Assembly (NCBI RefSeq): GCF_030052815.1 | Contig: NC_079510.1 | Span: forward strand, 3,350,288 to 3,414,287 | From: Hevea brasiliensis | Taxonomy: Eukaryota; Streptophyta; Magnoliopsida; Malpighiales; Euphorbiaceae | Direction of reading: 5' to 3' | Length of the DNA: 64,000 nucleotides | Notes under the pieces: generated by a model | The model's database searches: none | What the model saw: only the letters and a program-made list of their open reading frames with translations | Told to the model about the DNA's origin: nothing | Position numbers and translations under genes: made by a program | Shown here: positions 46,501 through 58,223 of the stretch, piece by piece | Layout: each line of letters starts with the position of its first letter | Numbering within the stretch: position 1 is the first letter of the stretch

Positions 46501-46600
46501 ACCATATATAGAGAAGCAAATTTGAGTATTAAATGCCTAAATTTTGAAATGAGGCCACCAAAATCATACTGTCTAAAAGGAGTACGCGTGATCAAGGCAT
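43535..46600 (-). mobile_element. RTE-clade LINE, nearly complete, about 3.1 kb
   Basis: A minus-strand single-ORF element: endonuclease then RT, ending about 26 bases before an (TTGAG)n tail (43535-43554) instead of poly-A, as expected for RTE-type LINEs. The short 3' end (TTTGGATAAAGGCTTAG next to the repeats) fits. The right end is near the start of the frame at about 46600; no target duplication was identified. Confidence 0.9.
43561..46595 (-). pseudogene. RTE ORF2 (endonuclease + reverse transcriptase), one frameshift
   Basis: 46595-44790 encodes the AP-like endonuclease (GTWNVGS with N67, QETKW with E94, VSAYAPQ with Y164, GGDLNGHVG with D200/N202, SQIDFLL with D267), then the linker and RT entry (KACGPDEIPIEVWK). 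The first ATG in this frame is M31 (46505); translation may begin elsewhere. A one-base loss in an A-run near 44845 shifts RT into the frame 44793-43561: FGFMPGRSTMEAIF, LEKAYD, GLHQGLAISPYLF, FADD (residues 151-154 of that part), and a C-terminus rich in basic residues. The first catalytic Asp region reads INLEKAYD (N62) where DLEKAYD is usual. Otherwise over 1000 codons are open, so the copy is fairly young but inactive. Confidence 0.93.
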
Positions 46601-47172
46601 GAATTCAATGCATGCCATTTAAATCAAGGTGAGTCTTTGGTGTGACTATGCCAAACAGCTATTCTTTCTAGCCCCATGGACATTTAATACATGCCACATG
46701 ATGCAATGAAATCCTGACACAGAGATAGAGCATCCAGACATCACGAACCTAAAGATTCAAAGGAGTCAAAGGGGGACTAATGATATAGCCTACCAAAAAC
46801 TGAGTCAAATGGTCAACAGACTTGGTCAAAGAGTCAATGTAGTGGTTAGAGAATCAATCTGTTAGAGGGCTCGATTAAAAAGTCAATTAGCAACGACGAT
46901 TAGTGAAAAAAGACAACATAATGAATAAAGGGATCATAAAAGTCTCAACCTAAATATTAGATGGCTCAGACTGCATAATGAGCATTCCAAGCTATTTGAT
47001 GATCCGATGCTTAGACTTGTCGCCCCAACAACAATAAACCGAATGCCATTAGCCAACAAAAAGGGCAAGTTTATAAGGAACATGCATCTAGTAGTAGTCA
47101 TGCTCACTGAGAATCTTAGGATCACAACCGAACAGCCTAAAATTTTAAGAGCTAATTCCAACAGTTATCTAG
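46601..47172. other. Unassigned flank
   Basis: No gene. 46790-46890 is unusual in repeating AGTCAA-type words (GAGTCAAATGGTCAACAG, AAAGAGTCAATG, AAAAAGTCAATT). It is the left flank of the Athila-like insertion. Confidence 0.4.
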
Positions 47173-47177
47173 GGTTT

Positions 47178-47951
47178 TGATGCATGCATTTTAGATCATC
47201 ATTTAGGAGTAATTTTTGCACATAATTTACCCTTGTTCATAGCTATTATTATAGATATTAGCATATATTTAGTCAATTTTATAATTTTCACACTTCTTAG
47301 TTTAATTTTTGGAATTTATTTGTTTTGTAGGTTAAATTTGGAGAAATTTAGTGTATTTTGATCAGAGTAGCCATTTGGAGGAGATTAGAGTTGAATTGCA
47401 AAAATTTTTGAAATTGAGTAAAAAATGGCCGAGAGTTACACAACCTGCAACACAACCAATTTAGCTTATATCGCAGGTTGTGTCGAGCGTCAGATATTCA
47501 GGCAGATTGTTACACAACCCGCGACATAACCGATTCAGCTTATGTCATTTTTACTGGAAATGGCTGACGTGGCATTTCCGTTACTCTGATTTTATACCTC
47601 ACTTTCTCTGGAATCTTTCACTTTTTTACCCATTCTAGGGCAAACCCTTAACCCATATAAAGTCTCATTTATCATTTTCTTTCCATAAGGAGGAAGGGAG
47701 GCAATTTTGGCAAGAAAAGAAGGAAAGAAAGAGGGGAGCACGTCTGTCCATTTTCCAGCAGCTGCAGAACCCATTTTCTGCACTCTCCAGCAGCAGATTC
47801 TTCTGCATTTTTTTGGGTTTTTCTATTCCTTAACTTATATTTCCATTATTTCTTCATTTATACATTTGGGTTTGTCTTTAAACTATGATTAGTGAGTAGT
47901 TGTTGGAGATTCTAGAGATGGGTTTGTAAATATTGCTTTGTAATATGGTTT
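47178..47951 (+). repeat. Partial 5' LTR (first about 773 bp)
   Basis: Collinear with the first part of the 3' LTR (60216-61001), apart from a 12-bp duplication in the latter and a few base changes. It stops within TGGTTT at 47946-47951, where the sequence turns into the opposite strand of the same LTR. Confidence 0.9.
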
Positions 47952-49815
47952 ATCTCTAATTTAGCTAAACACATGAGAATTGCAATTTTGAGGGAAATCA
48001 ATTCTTAAATTTTTGAAACCTTTTTCAAGCATCTCAAAGTTGGTTTTCATTAAATCAAACCCTGTTTTCACGGTATTTCAAACCTAACAAAAACCCAATT
48101 AAAGCTCTAATTGATTTTGGAAAGTCCCCTTAATCCTCTTAGCTTATCTCTAACACCAAGAAAACTAAGTTTATTGCAAGATTATCTATCCTAAATATTC
48201 ACTTTTTAGTCCATCTATTAGGGATTAAAGCTTAACTTAATGAGGGCCCATTCATCAAGCAAGGCAACAAGCTCACAAGCAATAAATCAAAATGTAACAA
48301 ACCTCATTTAAATGACTAAATTAGTTCAAAACCACAATACAAAGCAATATTTACAAACCCATCTCTAGAATCTCCAACAACTACTCACTAATCATAGTTT
48401 AAAGACAAACCCAAATGTATAAATGAAGAAATAATGGAAATCTAAGTTAAGGAATAGAAAAACCCAGAAAAATGCAGAAGAATCTGCTGCTGGAAAGTGC
48501 AGAAAATGGGTTCTGCAGCTGCTGGAAAATGGACAGATGTGCTCCCCTCTTTCTTTCCTTCTTTTCTTGCCAAAATTGCCTCCCTTCCTCCTTATGGAAA
48601 GAAAATGATAAAGGAGACTTTATATGGGTTAAGGGTCTGCCCTAGAATGGGTAAAAAAGTGTAAGATTCTAGAGAAAATGAGGTATAAAATCAGAGTAAC
48701 GGAAATGCCACATCAGCCATTTCCAGTAAAAATGACATAAGCTGAATCGGTTATGTCGCGGGTTGTGTAACAATCTGCCTGAATATCTGACGCTCGACAC
48801 AACCTGCGACATAAGCTAAATTGGTTGTGCTGCAGGTTGCGTAACTCTCGGCCATTTTTTACTCAATTTCAAAAATTTTTGCAATTCAACTCTAATCTCC
48901 TCCAAATGGCTACTCTGATCAAAATACACCAAATTTCTCCAAATTTAACCTACAAAACAAATAAATTCCAAAAATTAAACTAAGAAGTGTGAAAATTATA
49001 AAATTGACTAAATATATGCTAATATCTATAATAATAGCTATGAACAAGGGTAAATTATGTGCAAAAATTACTCCTAAATGATGATCTAAAATGCATGCAT
49101 CAAATTCCCCCATACTCAAACTCTTGCTTGTCCTCAAGCAAAATTTCATTAAAACTCATTTGGAAGGGAACAGAATCAGTTTTTGAAAACACAAAAATCA
49201 CTAATCCAAACTACCAACTTACCTCTAGCCACCAACATTCCAAATTCCCACCAGCGAAGCACAAAGAATGAAGCAATCACTCTCAACAATTACAAAATAG
49301 CTAAGAATTAACCAATCAACCCAAGCAACAAATACCAACCAGCTACAAGAGTCAATTGTGCCTAAACAAACCTAAATGAAATAGATAGCCAATGTGTCTC
49401 GAATAGATGGTGAGTAATGTATGGAAGATTATATTGTCAAACCCATATGCAAGCATAAAAGATCTAACTCCACTAATGTAACAAGCATTTTTCAAAGAAT
49501 CATTAGGTCTTTTTAAGGGTTGTAATGGGGTCAAATAGGGTAAAATTGTGGTTAAACAAGAAAGGGAATAAGGTAAACAAAATATGAGAATATTAATCAT
49601 GAAACTCAAAGTGCATCCAATACTTTTTTTTTTATATATATATATCAAGAGGAAAGAAATTCATGATGAATCTCAAGTGCTATCACAATGATTATATAAA
49701 GGGACTACTTTTATACCCTTTTTTTTATTTTTTATTTTTTATTTTGTATGTGTCCCTATTTCATGTTACACCCAAAATTACCTTTGGGATATTTTGGTGA
49801 CCTCTTTTTTTTATT
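47946..49815 (-). repeat. Inverted copy of the element's 3' end (LTR part plus 3' internal DNA)
   Basis: Read on the minus strand from about 49815 to 47946 it matches the plus strand from about 59510 to 61384: the 3' internal region (including SFMINILIFCLPYSL-type chance reading), the polypurine tract, the LTR start at 49102 and the first about 1155 bp of LTR. Together with 47178-47951 it makes a palindrome with arms of about 770 bp and a loop of about 380 bp, and a second, larger inverted repeat with the right end of the element. Confidence 0.93.
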
Positions 49816-49926
49816 ATTATTATTTTGTTTTTAAGTTGGATTTTAATTGTTTTAAGCTAATTAGAATTTTTATTTTGTTTTATTTTCACTATTGTTCCTT
49901 GTGTTTTTCAGGTACTTTTCTTGTTT

Positions 49927-52590
49927 ATGAGACGATCGAAAAGCACAAGTGATACTAAATTGTTGTTCAATCCTGAAATTGAAAAATTCTGTCGAGCCAA
50001 CAAAAAGGAATACAAGAGAAGAAAGGAAGCAGAAAAAGAAGAACAACAAAGATTTGAGCAAGAGGAGACAATTGAAAATATGGAGAATCAAAATAGAGCT
50101 ATTGGTGGAGATAATGGAGGAAATGAGCAAAATAGGCAAAATGAAGTTGTTAATCAAAATGATCCTCAGAGAAGATCCATGTTAGATTATGCTTTTCCTA
50201 GATGTGCTGATGTGAGAGATAACAGACCTATTATTGGAGCTAATCAATTTGAGTTAAAGACTGGTCTCATTCAAATGGTTCAGAATTCACAATTTGGAGG
50301 TAGTCCACTTGAAAATCCTCATTCTCATTTGAAGAAATTTTTGATGATATGTGGTACACAAAGACAACCTGGAGTTTCAGATGAAGTGATTCGGCTCACC
50401 TTATTTCCATTCTCTCTTCGGGATTCAGCATTGGAGTGGTATGACTCACTTCCACAAGCTACTATAGCTACTTGGGAGCAGCTATCTCAAGCTTTTCTAT
50501 CTTAATTTTTCCCACCTGGGAAGACTACTCATTTGAGGAATTTGATGGTAGCTTTTAAGCCAAGGGATGATGAAACTTTGTATGAATCTTGGATGAGATT
50601 TAAGGAGCTTGAAAGGCAATGTCCTCATCATGAAATACCCAAATGGATGATTGTTCAGAATTTTTACACCAGAGTTACTCCAGCCATAAGAAACAGAATT
50701 GATTCACAAGCAGGAGGAGATTTCATGAGAATGACAAGTGAAGAATGCTATGATTTATTAGAGAAGATTGCTCATAATACCCATTTGTGGGGAAATCCTA
50801 GAGCACTTGAGCCAAAGAAGGCTGGGATTTATGAACTTGACTCAGTTAGCTACATGAATGCAAGATTTGATCAGTTGACTCAGCTTCTTAGTGATTTTTG
50901 CACAAAGGCAACAACCTCAACTCCTACAACTATGCAACAAGTTGCCTACACAGATGGAACCCAAAGTTGTGGAGTTGATTACTCTTCTTATGGTGATGAT
51001 TATTTACAAGAACAAGCTGCTTATGCAGAAGGTTATCAACAGAAACCTATGGGAAATTCTTACTCTAATGTGAATAACTCAACATGGAGACCACAAGCAA
51101 CTTTTGCTCAACAAGGTCAAAGCTCAAATTATCCTCATAACCAGCAGTATATGCAGCAGAATAGGCCTCAATTTCAGCCTCAATTTCAGCCCACAAGGCA
51201 GCCACAACCTGGATATCAAGCAAGAGCACAACAATCCCTTCCACCTCATGAACCGAAGCCAACCTTGGAAAGTATGATGGAGAAATTTTTTGCTGAACAA
51301 AGTAAGATGAATAGCAAATTGGAGGAAGAAATGCAAGACATGAGATAAACCATGGATCAATTACAAGTCCACAGCCGCATGTTGGAGACTCAATTGGCTC
51401 AACAAGCAAGCTCATCGGGAAGCAAATCCTATGGCAAGCTACCTAGCCAACCACAAAACCCTTATGAACAATGTAAAGTTGTGACCTTGAGAAATGGTAA
51501 GAAAGTTGGTCAAGAGAGTGAAAACAAGAGAGAAGAAAAAGAGAGCACAAAAGAAAAAAATTCAATTGAGAGCAAGAAAAATGAAAAAGAAGAAGAAAGC
51601 AAAAGTGAGCAAGATGAGGGAGAGAAACCATACATCCCACCTGAACCTTACAAGCCCACCCTTCCCTACCCTCAAAGATTCATCAAGCACAAGCTAGACA
51701 AACAATTTGGCAAATTCCTTGAAGTACTAAAGAAGTTGTATATCAATGTGCCATTCACTGAGGCACTATCCCAAATGCCAAGTTATGCCAAGTTTTTGAA
51801 AGAGATTCTTACCAACAAGAGAAGGCTAGAAGATTATGACACCATCAACTTGGGAGAGCAATGCAGTGCTATAATTCAGAAGAAGTTACCTCCCAAACTC
51901 AAAGATCCGGGTGTGTTTTCCATTCCTTGTCATATAGGTGATAATTGTGTGGCAAATGCCTTATGTGACCTTGGAGCTAGTGTTAGCCTAATGCCTCTTT
52001 CAATATATGAGAAGTTGAATATGGGAGAGTTGAAGCCCACAAACATGTATCTTTCATTGGCTGGCCGTTCAATTAAGTATCCAGAAGGCATTCTAGAAAA
52101 TGTGCCTATCAAGGTTGGGAAATTCTACATTCCGGTGGACTTTGTCATTTTAGATATAGAAGAAGACACAAAAGTTCCTATCTTATTGGGAAGACCCTTT
52201 TTGGCAACAGCTGGTGCATTAATTGATGTGAAGGGTGAGAAATTGACACTTAGAGTGGGAGATAATCAAATGATATTCAACATCAATCCAGCCATGAAAA
52301 GGAAACATGAAGAAGTTGAGTCTTGTTTGTGGGTAGACATTATTGATGAGATTGTTCAAGAGCATTTTAGAAAAAGCTATCCACAAGACCCTTTTGAAAA
52401 TTGCTTAGTCCATGGTGGGAGCATTGATCATGACAATCACAATATAGCTGCTTTTGCACAACACTTGGAGAGCTCTCCACCACATCCTGAAGCCACAAAT
52501 TTTCAACTTGAAGAAGTGCAAAATTTGGAGATTAAACCACCATCATTAAAGGTAGAGGATGCCCCAAAGGTAGATCTTAAACTCTTCCTT
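49927..52590 (+). pseudogene. Athila-like gag and aspartic protease
   Basis: From the ATG at 49927: a basic N-terminus, a retrotrans_gag capsid domain (LRDSALEWYDSLPQATIATW ... YESWMRFKELERQCPHH), a Gln-rich linker (about 51100-51250), a Glu/Lys-rich stretch (51500-51620), then the protease with CHIGDN, catalytic DLGAS (about 51968) and ILLGRPFLATAGA (about 52180). TAA stops at 50503-50505 and 51346-51348 break one continuous frame. A one-base loss near 52580 (A-run in CTTAAACTC) shifts the frame before RT. There is no CCHC knuckle, as is usual for this lineage. In the living element it would form the particle and process the polyprotein. Confidence 0.88.
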
Positions 52591-55464
52591 CCAACCTCAG
52601 GTATGCTTTTCTTGGACCCAATGGAACATATCATGTTTTAATTAATGCATCTTTGACTGATATTGAGAATGAAAAATTGTTGAGAGTTTTGAGAGAATAT
52701 AGAAGAGTTTTGGGTTACGCAATTGATGATATAAAGGGAATTAGTCCAACAGTTTGTATGCATAGGATTTTCCTAGAGCCAAACAGTAGACCTTCTATTG
52801 AACACCAAAGAAGATTAAATCCTACAATGAAGGATGTTGTGAAAAAGAAAATCCTAAAATTACTAGCTGCTGGAATTATTTACCCCATTTCTGACAGTGA
52901 GTGGGTTAGTCCTGTGCATGTTGTACCAAAAAAAGGTGGGATGACAGTTGTTAAAAATGAGAATAATGAATTGATACCCACTAGAACTGTTACAGGTTGG
53001 AGAATGTGCATAGACTATAGGAAGTTGAATAATGCTACAAGAAAAGACCATTTTCCCCTTCCTTTTATGGATCAAATGTTAGAGAGATTAGCCAATCATT
53101 CATTCTTTTGTTACTTAGATGGATATTCTGGTTTCTTTCAAATTCCAATCCACCCTGATGACCAAGAAAAAACTAACTTTACATGTCCTTATGGCACCTT
53201 TGCCTATCGAAGGATGCCATTCGGATTGTGTAATGCGCCTGGAACATTTCAAAGGTGCATGATGGCCATTTTTTCTGATTTTATTGAAGAAATTATGGAG
53301 GTCTTCATGGATGACTTTTCAGTATATGGCACTAATTTTGATTCATGCTTGACTAATTTGTCTAAAATCTTGCAGAGATGTGCTGAAAATGATCTAGTGT
53401 TGAATTGGGAGAAATGCCACTTTATGGTCCAAGAGGGGATCATTTCAGGGCATTTTATCTCAAATAGGGGAATTAAAGTGGATAGAGCTAAAATAGAAAT
53501 TATTGAAAAAATGCCCCCTCCAACCACTGTCAAAGGAGTGCGGAGTTTTCTTGGACATGCTAGGTTTTACCGGCGATTTATTCAGGATTTTTCTAAACTT
53601 GCTAAACCCTTAACAAATCTTTTGAATCATGATGTTAAATTTGATTTTAATCAAGATTGTATGGTTGCTTTTTGCAGGTTGAAGACGGCCTTAACAACAG
53701 CTCCTATCATGCAACCCCCAGATTGGACTTTGCCATTCGAAATCATGTGTGATGCAAGCGAGTTTCTTTGTTGGAGCCGCCTTGGCAGTGAAAGATAGAA
53801 AACCTTATGCCATTTACTATGCAAGCCGAACCCTTGATGAAGCTCAAGTTAATTATGCTACAACTGAAAAGGAGTTTCTTGCGGTAGTATTTGCACTCAA
53901 TAAATTTCATTCTTATTTGGTCAACTCAAAGGTAATAGTTTTCACTGATCATGTAGCAATAAGGTATTTAATGAGCAAGAAAGAAGCTAAATCTAGGCTG
54001 ATTAGATGGATTTTGTTACTTCAAGAATTTGATTTAGAAATAAGAGATAAAAAAGGTATTGAGAATGTGGTGGCTGATCACCTTTCTAGGATAAAAACTG
54101 AAAATAAAGATGATGAAATTGTGCCAATTGATGAGTTTTTCATGAATGAGCAGTTGTATGTGTTGAATTCTGCACTTCCATGGTTTGCTGATATTGTGAA
54201 TTTCTTGTCTTATGGTGTCTTGCCACCTGATTTCTCTTGGCAGCAAAAGAAAAGATTCTTGCATGATGTTAAATTTTATTCTTGGAAAGAACCTCTTTTG
54301 TTTAGGAGATGTAATGATGGAATAATTAGGAGATGTATACTAGAGGAAGAAATAAATGATGTTCTTTGCCATTATCATTCTTCTGAATATGGTGGTCATT
54401 TTAGTGTCTCAAAAATTGTTGAAAAAGTCTTGACATCAGGTTTCTATTGGCCAAATATGTTTAAACATGTGAGAAAATTTGTAAGCAAGTGTGATAGGTG
54501 CCAAAGGGTAGGCAACATTTCCAAGAGAGATGAGATGCCCCAACAGTCCATATTAGAAGTCGAATTATTTGATTTGTGGGGAATTGATTTCATGGGGCCA
54601 TTTCCATCTTCTTATGGGAATAAATATATCTTGGTAGGGGTGGATTATGTATCTAAATGGGTAGAAGCTATTGCTTCACCTACCAATGATGCAAAAGTTG
54701 TGGTGAAATTTCTGAAAAAATTTGTTTTAACTAGATTTGGTGCCCCACGTGCCATAATCAGTGATGGTGGTAGCCATTTTTGCAACCACCAATTTGAAAA
54801 ATTGATGAGAAAATATGGGGTAAAGCATAGGATTGCCACACCATATCACCCTCAAACAAATGGCCAAGTAGAAATCACAAATAGAGAAATCAAGCAAATC
54901 TTGGAGAAAACTGTCAATAAGTCCAGAAAAGATTGGTCCCTTAAATTAGATGACACTCTTTGGGCATATAGAACAACCTTTAAAACCCACATAGGAACTA
55001 CACCTTATAGGTTAGTTTTTGGGAAATCATGCCATTTGCCCGTAGAGTTAGAACATAAAGCTTATTGGGCCATAAGAGCAATCAATTTTGATTTACAAGC
55101 TGTTGGACATAAAAGACTTTTGCAACTTGATGAATTAGAAGAATTGAGACTTGATGCTTATGAAAATGCTAGGATCTATAAAGAAAGAACTAAAAAATGG
55201 CATGATAAGCATATCAAGAAAAAGGACTTTAAAGAAGGAGATTTGGTTCTCTTATTCAATTCAAGGTTAAAATTTTTTCCAGGAAAATTAAAATCAAGGT
55301 GGTCCGGTCCATTCAAAATTGTGAAAGTTTTACCTCATGGTGCTGTGGAAATTTTTGGTGAAAAATCGAGTAATTTCAAGGTAAATGGAAAAAGGTTGAG
55401 GCACTATTCAGTCGGTGAACCAATTGAGAAGATAGCAACCTGCTATCTTTCTCATTCTCCATAA
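52591..55464 (+). pseudogene. Athila-like pol: RT, RNase H, integrase
   Basis: RT (to 53798) has the DYRKLN block, YLDGYSGFFQIPIHPDDQ with the first catalytic Asp, MPFGLCNAPGTFQRCM and the FMDD box (about 53307). A one-base shift near 53763 separates it from RNase H and integrase, which are open from 53749 to 55464 (571 codons): RNase H with [10 protein letters not shown] and ADHLSRI, integrase zinc motif (H...H, CDRC), core D280, D339, E375 with D-x35-E spacing, and a C-terminal basic domain ([20 protein letters not shown]). The order RT-RNase H-integrase identifies Ty3/gypsy. Only one shift within pol, so fairly young. Confidence 0.93.
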
Positions 55465-55548
55465 AATCTTGAGTGAGTATGGTCAAGCTAAAGACCTAAA
55501 CTTAGCATTTTTATGCATAACTCATAATTTTTCATTGATTCTTTATTT

Positions 55549-55549
55549 C

Positions 55550-55612
<63 letters not shown>
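55549..55612. repeat. (TA)n microsatellite between pol and the third gene
   Basis: About 58 bases of TA dinucleotides, then a T run. It starts about 85 bases after the integrase stop. Confidence 0.95.
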
Positions 55613-56054
55613 TGTTTTAGGTTTTTCTATACTCCTTATTTAGAGTTTAACATTGTTCTAATTTCCTTGTGCAGATGGGATGCAATGCATTACAAGCAAA
55701 TGAGCATAAAAATTTTTTTTTTTGTTTTAGTTCTAGTTTTAAATTTTAGTTTTAAACTTGTTCACTTATAATTTTCATCTTTCTTTTGTCGATTATTTGC
55801 TGTTGCATATTGCTGGATTCATTGCCCTTTTTGTTAATTTTAAGAGAAAATTTTTCCAAACCTTGTCATCTTGGTCTAAAAAAAAGAAAATTATTTGAAT
55901 GTGGATGTGTGAATTGGTGCTTTGAAAAATTATTTTTTATGAGTATTTGATGAACATAACAAGTTGAACAATTAGAATTCATGTTATGAAGGTTTAATCA
56001 TTTGAAATCTAATTTGTTTCAATTTTTTAGGTGCTATGAAATTTGGTCAAATTT

Positions 56055-56290
56055 GGGCAGCAGATTACACAACCTGCGACATAACCAGTTTTGCTTGTGT
56101 TGTCGCTTGTGTTCGCTGGGCACATTTTGGGCAGATTGTTACACAATCTGTGACATAACTGGTTTTGCTTGTGTCGTTGCTTGTGTTCGCTGGGCACATT
56201 TTGGGCAGATTGTTACACAACCTGCGACATAACCGGTTTTGCTTGTGTCGTTGCTTGTGTTACACAACTTCTGACACAACCCCTCTATCC
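56055..56290. repeat. About 80-bp tandem repeat in the Athila-like element, about three copies
   Basis: Units contain GCAGATTGTTACACAACCTG, then GACATAAC(C/T)(A/G)GTTTTGCTTGTGT and GTTCGCTGGGCACATTTTGG. The same core words (GCAGATTGTTACACAACC, GACATAACCG) occur in each LTR (for example 47502-47535 and 60541-60585). Short chance frames here arise from the repeat. Confidence 0.85.
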
Positions 56291-56650
56291 TTATGTTCTA
56301 ACTTGTGTCGCCTGTTTGTTTTGCAGGATAAGGACTCACTTCACCAGAATGGGCCAGCAGCTACCCCAAGCCCAAAAACCCATTAACCCATTTTGATATA
56401 AAAAAAATAAATAATAATAATAAACCAAATCCAAAGCCCAAAAACCATACCCCATAAGCCCAAGCCCGAAACCCAAAACCTAAAAAACCAAACCCATAGC
56501 CCATGCCTTCACCTTCTTCCTCTCGGCTTAGCCCCGACACGACCCCCTCTTCACCGTCACCTTCGTCCTCACAGTCACCTCCACCATAGACATTTTTCTT
56601 CGACTTCTTCCCATTCTTCTTCTTTCTTAGTCCCTTCCCTCCATTTCGCC

Positions 56651-58223
56651 ATGCCCGACTCCCCACTCTCTTTCAAAAACTCCCCTCCCCATTCCTCACA
56701 GCCGCTGCAGCCCCAAACCACTCCACCCATGAATGCCGATTCACTGGAAGCCCATTCTGGTAACGCCCCCATCGCTTCATACAAGAAGAAAAAGGCCAAA
56801 AGCATTAAGCTGCACAAATCAACAAGCGGCTTCAAGAGGAAGCGACTCGAACCGGCCACACAACAACTCTCAGTCCCGCCCCCAATGCCTGCTGCACCTG
56901 ATGTCCAACGTAGCATCCCAAAATCGGCGGTCAAGCGCCCAGGTATATCAAAAGGTAACTTCGCAATTCCCTCCTCTTTGCCTGCTGCTAGACATTGGGT
57001 ATTACCTACTGCCGAAATGAAAGAAATAAGGCAAGAGTCGACGCTCGAAAAATGGTTCAAACTCAGTATTTGGATGTGTTTACACTTAAATCCTTGAAGA
57101 TATATGATGAAATGCAGACTCTGTTAGATGCTTTAGGTTGGGTGCGATTTGCACATAAACAAGAACTGGTTTACCCCATTTTAGTGCAGAATTTATGGCA
57201 TCCCTGTCCACTAGTAAGCATAAAAATGCCTTGGATAATGACTTGACAATCAATTTTAGATGCCTTGGTCAAGATAGGGTGCTGTCTATGGATAATTTTC
57301 ATCATATATTCGGCTTTCCACCTGATGGTTTGTTCAAAATACCTACTAGCCAAAGGGACTATAATGGGTATGAATTTTGGCAGCAAATTGCACCTTCAGC
57401 AGGTACTTTCAAACCGGGGCACAGTAAGGCCTCTAAGATTGAGAGTCATGCCTTGAGATTGCTTCAGAGATTAATTGCAAATACAATTTTAGGAAGAGGA
57501 ACTAGTGTTGGCACAATGTCTCAGTATGATTTATTCTTTTTGTGGTGTGCAAAAACTAGTAAAAAAGCTTAACCTGGTTATTATTTTTGCCGTCATGTGA
57601 TCCGCCAGACTACTAGGGGTACTGGTAACATTGTGTTTGGAGGTTTGGTCACACCCATTGCACATTATTTTGGCTTTAATCCTCAAGTTCACAAGTGTGC
57701 TGCTGTTCCAACTGGTTTGCTACTTTTGGATGGACCTCATTTGGCCAACCAAAAATTTTGTATTAAAAATGAGGCTACCAAGCTGTATGAGATTCCTACA
57801 CCAACCGCACCACCACCTGGCTCTCCCACTGCAATTAGCTCCTCCTCCGCATCTGAGAAACCATCCGAGCAGCCTTTTACACAACCTCCACGCCAGGCTC
57901 CACCAGCTGCCCAACCTGCTTCATCAACAGCTTCTGGACCATCCATGGCAACCCTTCTGACATTCATGGAGAATTTCAGTGATGAGATCTATTCTTTTCG
58001 GCAAATGACGGATGTCTCTTTTCAAACATTAAGGGATTTAGCTGATATATATTTGGATAGAAGTGCTGAAATGCAAGACGAGTTGAAAGTCATGCGAGCT
58101 AAGCTGGAGCAGATCGAAACAAACCAGGCACTGATTTTGAGCATCATCTCTCCACAGCCACCACCAAAAGCACCACCACCTCCACAAGATGGCAAGGGCA
58201 AAGAAATTCTCATACCAGACTGA
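56651..58223 (+). pseudogene. Athila-type third gene (putative plant transposon protein)
   Basis: From the ATG at 56651 a proline/serine/lysine-rich N-terminus with a basic motif (ASYKKKKAKSIK; GFKRKRLE), then a globular region: YLDVFTLKSLKIYDEM, FRCLGQDRVLSMDNFHHIFG, YEFWQQIA, LLQRLIANTILGRG, and further FGGLVTPIAHYFG. The C-terminus is Pro/Ala-rich with a helical piece (DELKVMRAKLEQIE). It resembles the gene of unknown function carried downstream of pol in Athila elements (often annotated ATHILA ORF-1 or putative plant transposon protein), not a classical envelope; I see no signal peptide or membrane segment. Broken by shifts near 57040 and 57190 and by a TAA at 57570-57572. Confidence 0.75.

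Noticed and set aside
49352..49648. A conserved 85-98-codon hydrophobic protein also found at 59709-59966
   Set aside because: The similarity is explained by the inverted duplication of the Athila-like 3' non-coding region; the reading is rich in Leu/Ile from AT-rich DNA and lies upstream of the LTR.
56361..57060. Minus-strand frames of 101 and 161 codons opposite the Athila third gene
   Set aside because: They overlap the plus-strand coding region, are Gly/Glu-rich mirror images of a Pro/Ser/Lys-rich sequence and show no domain.
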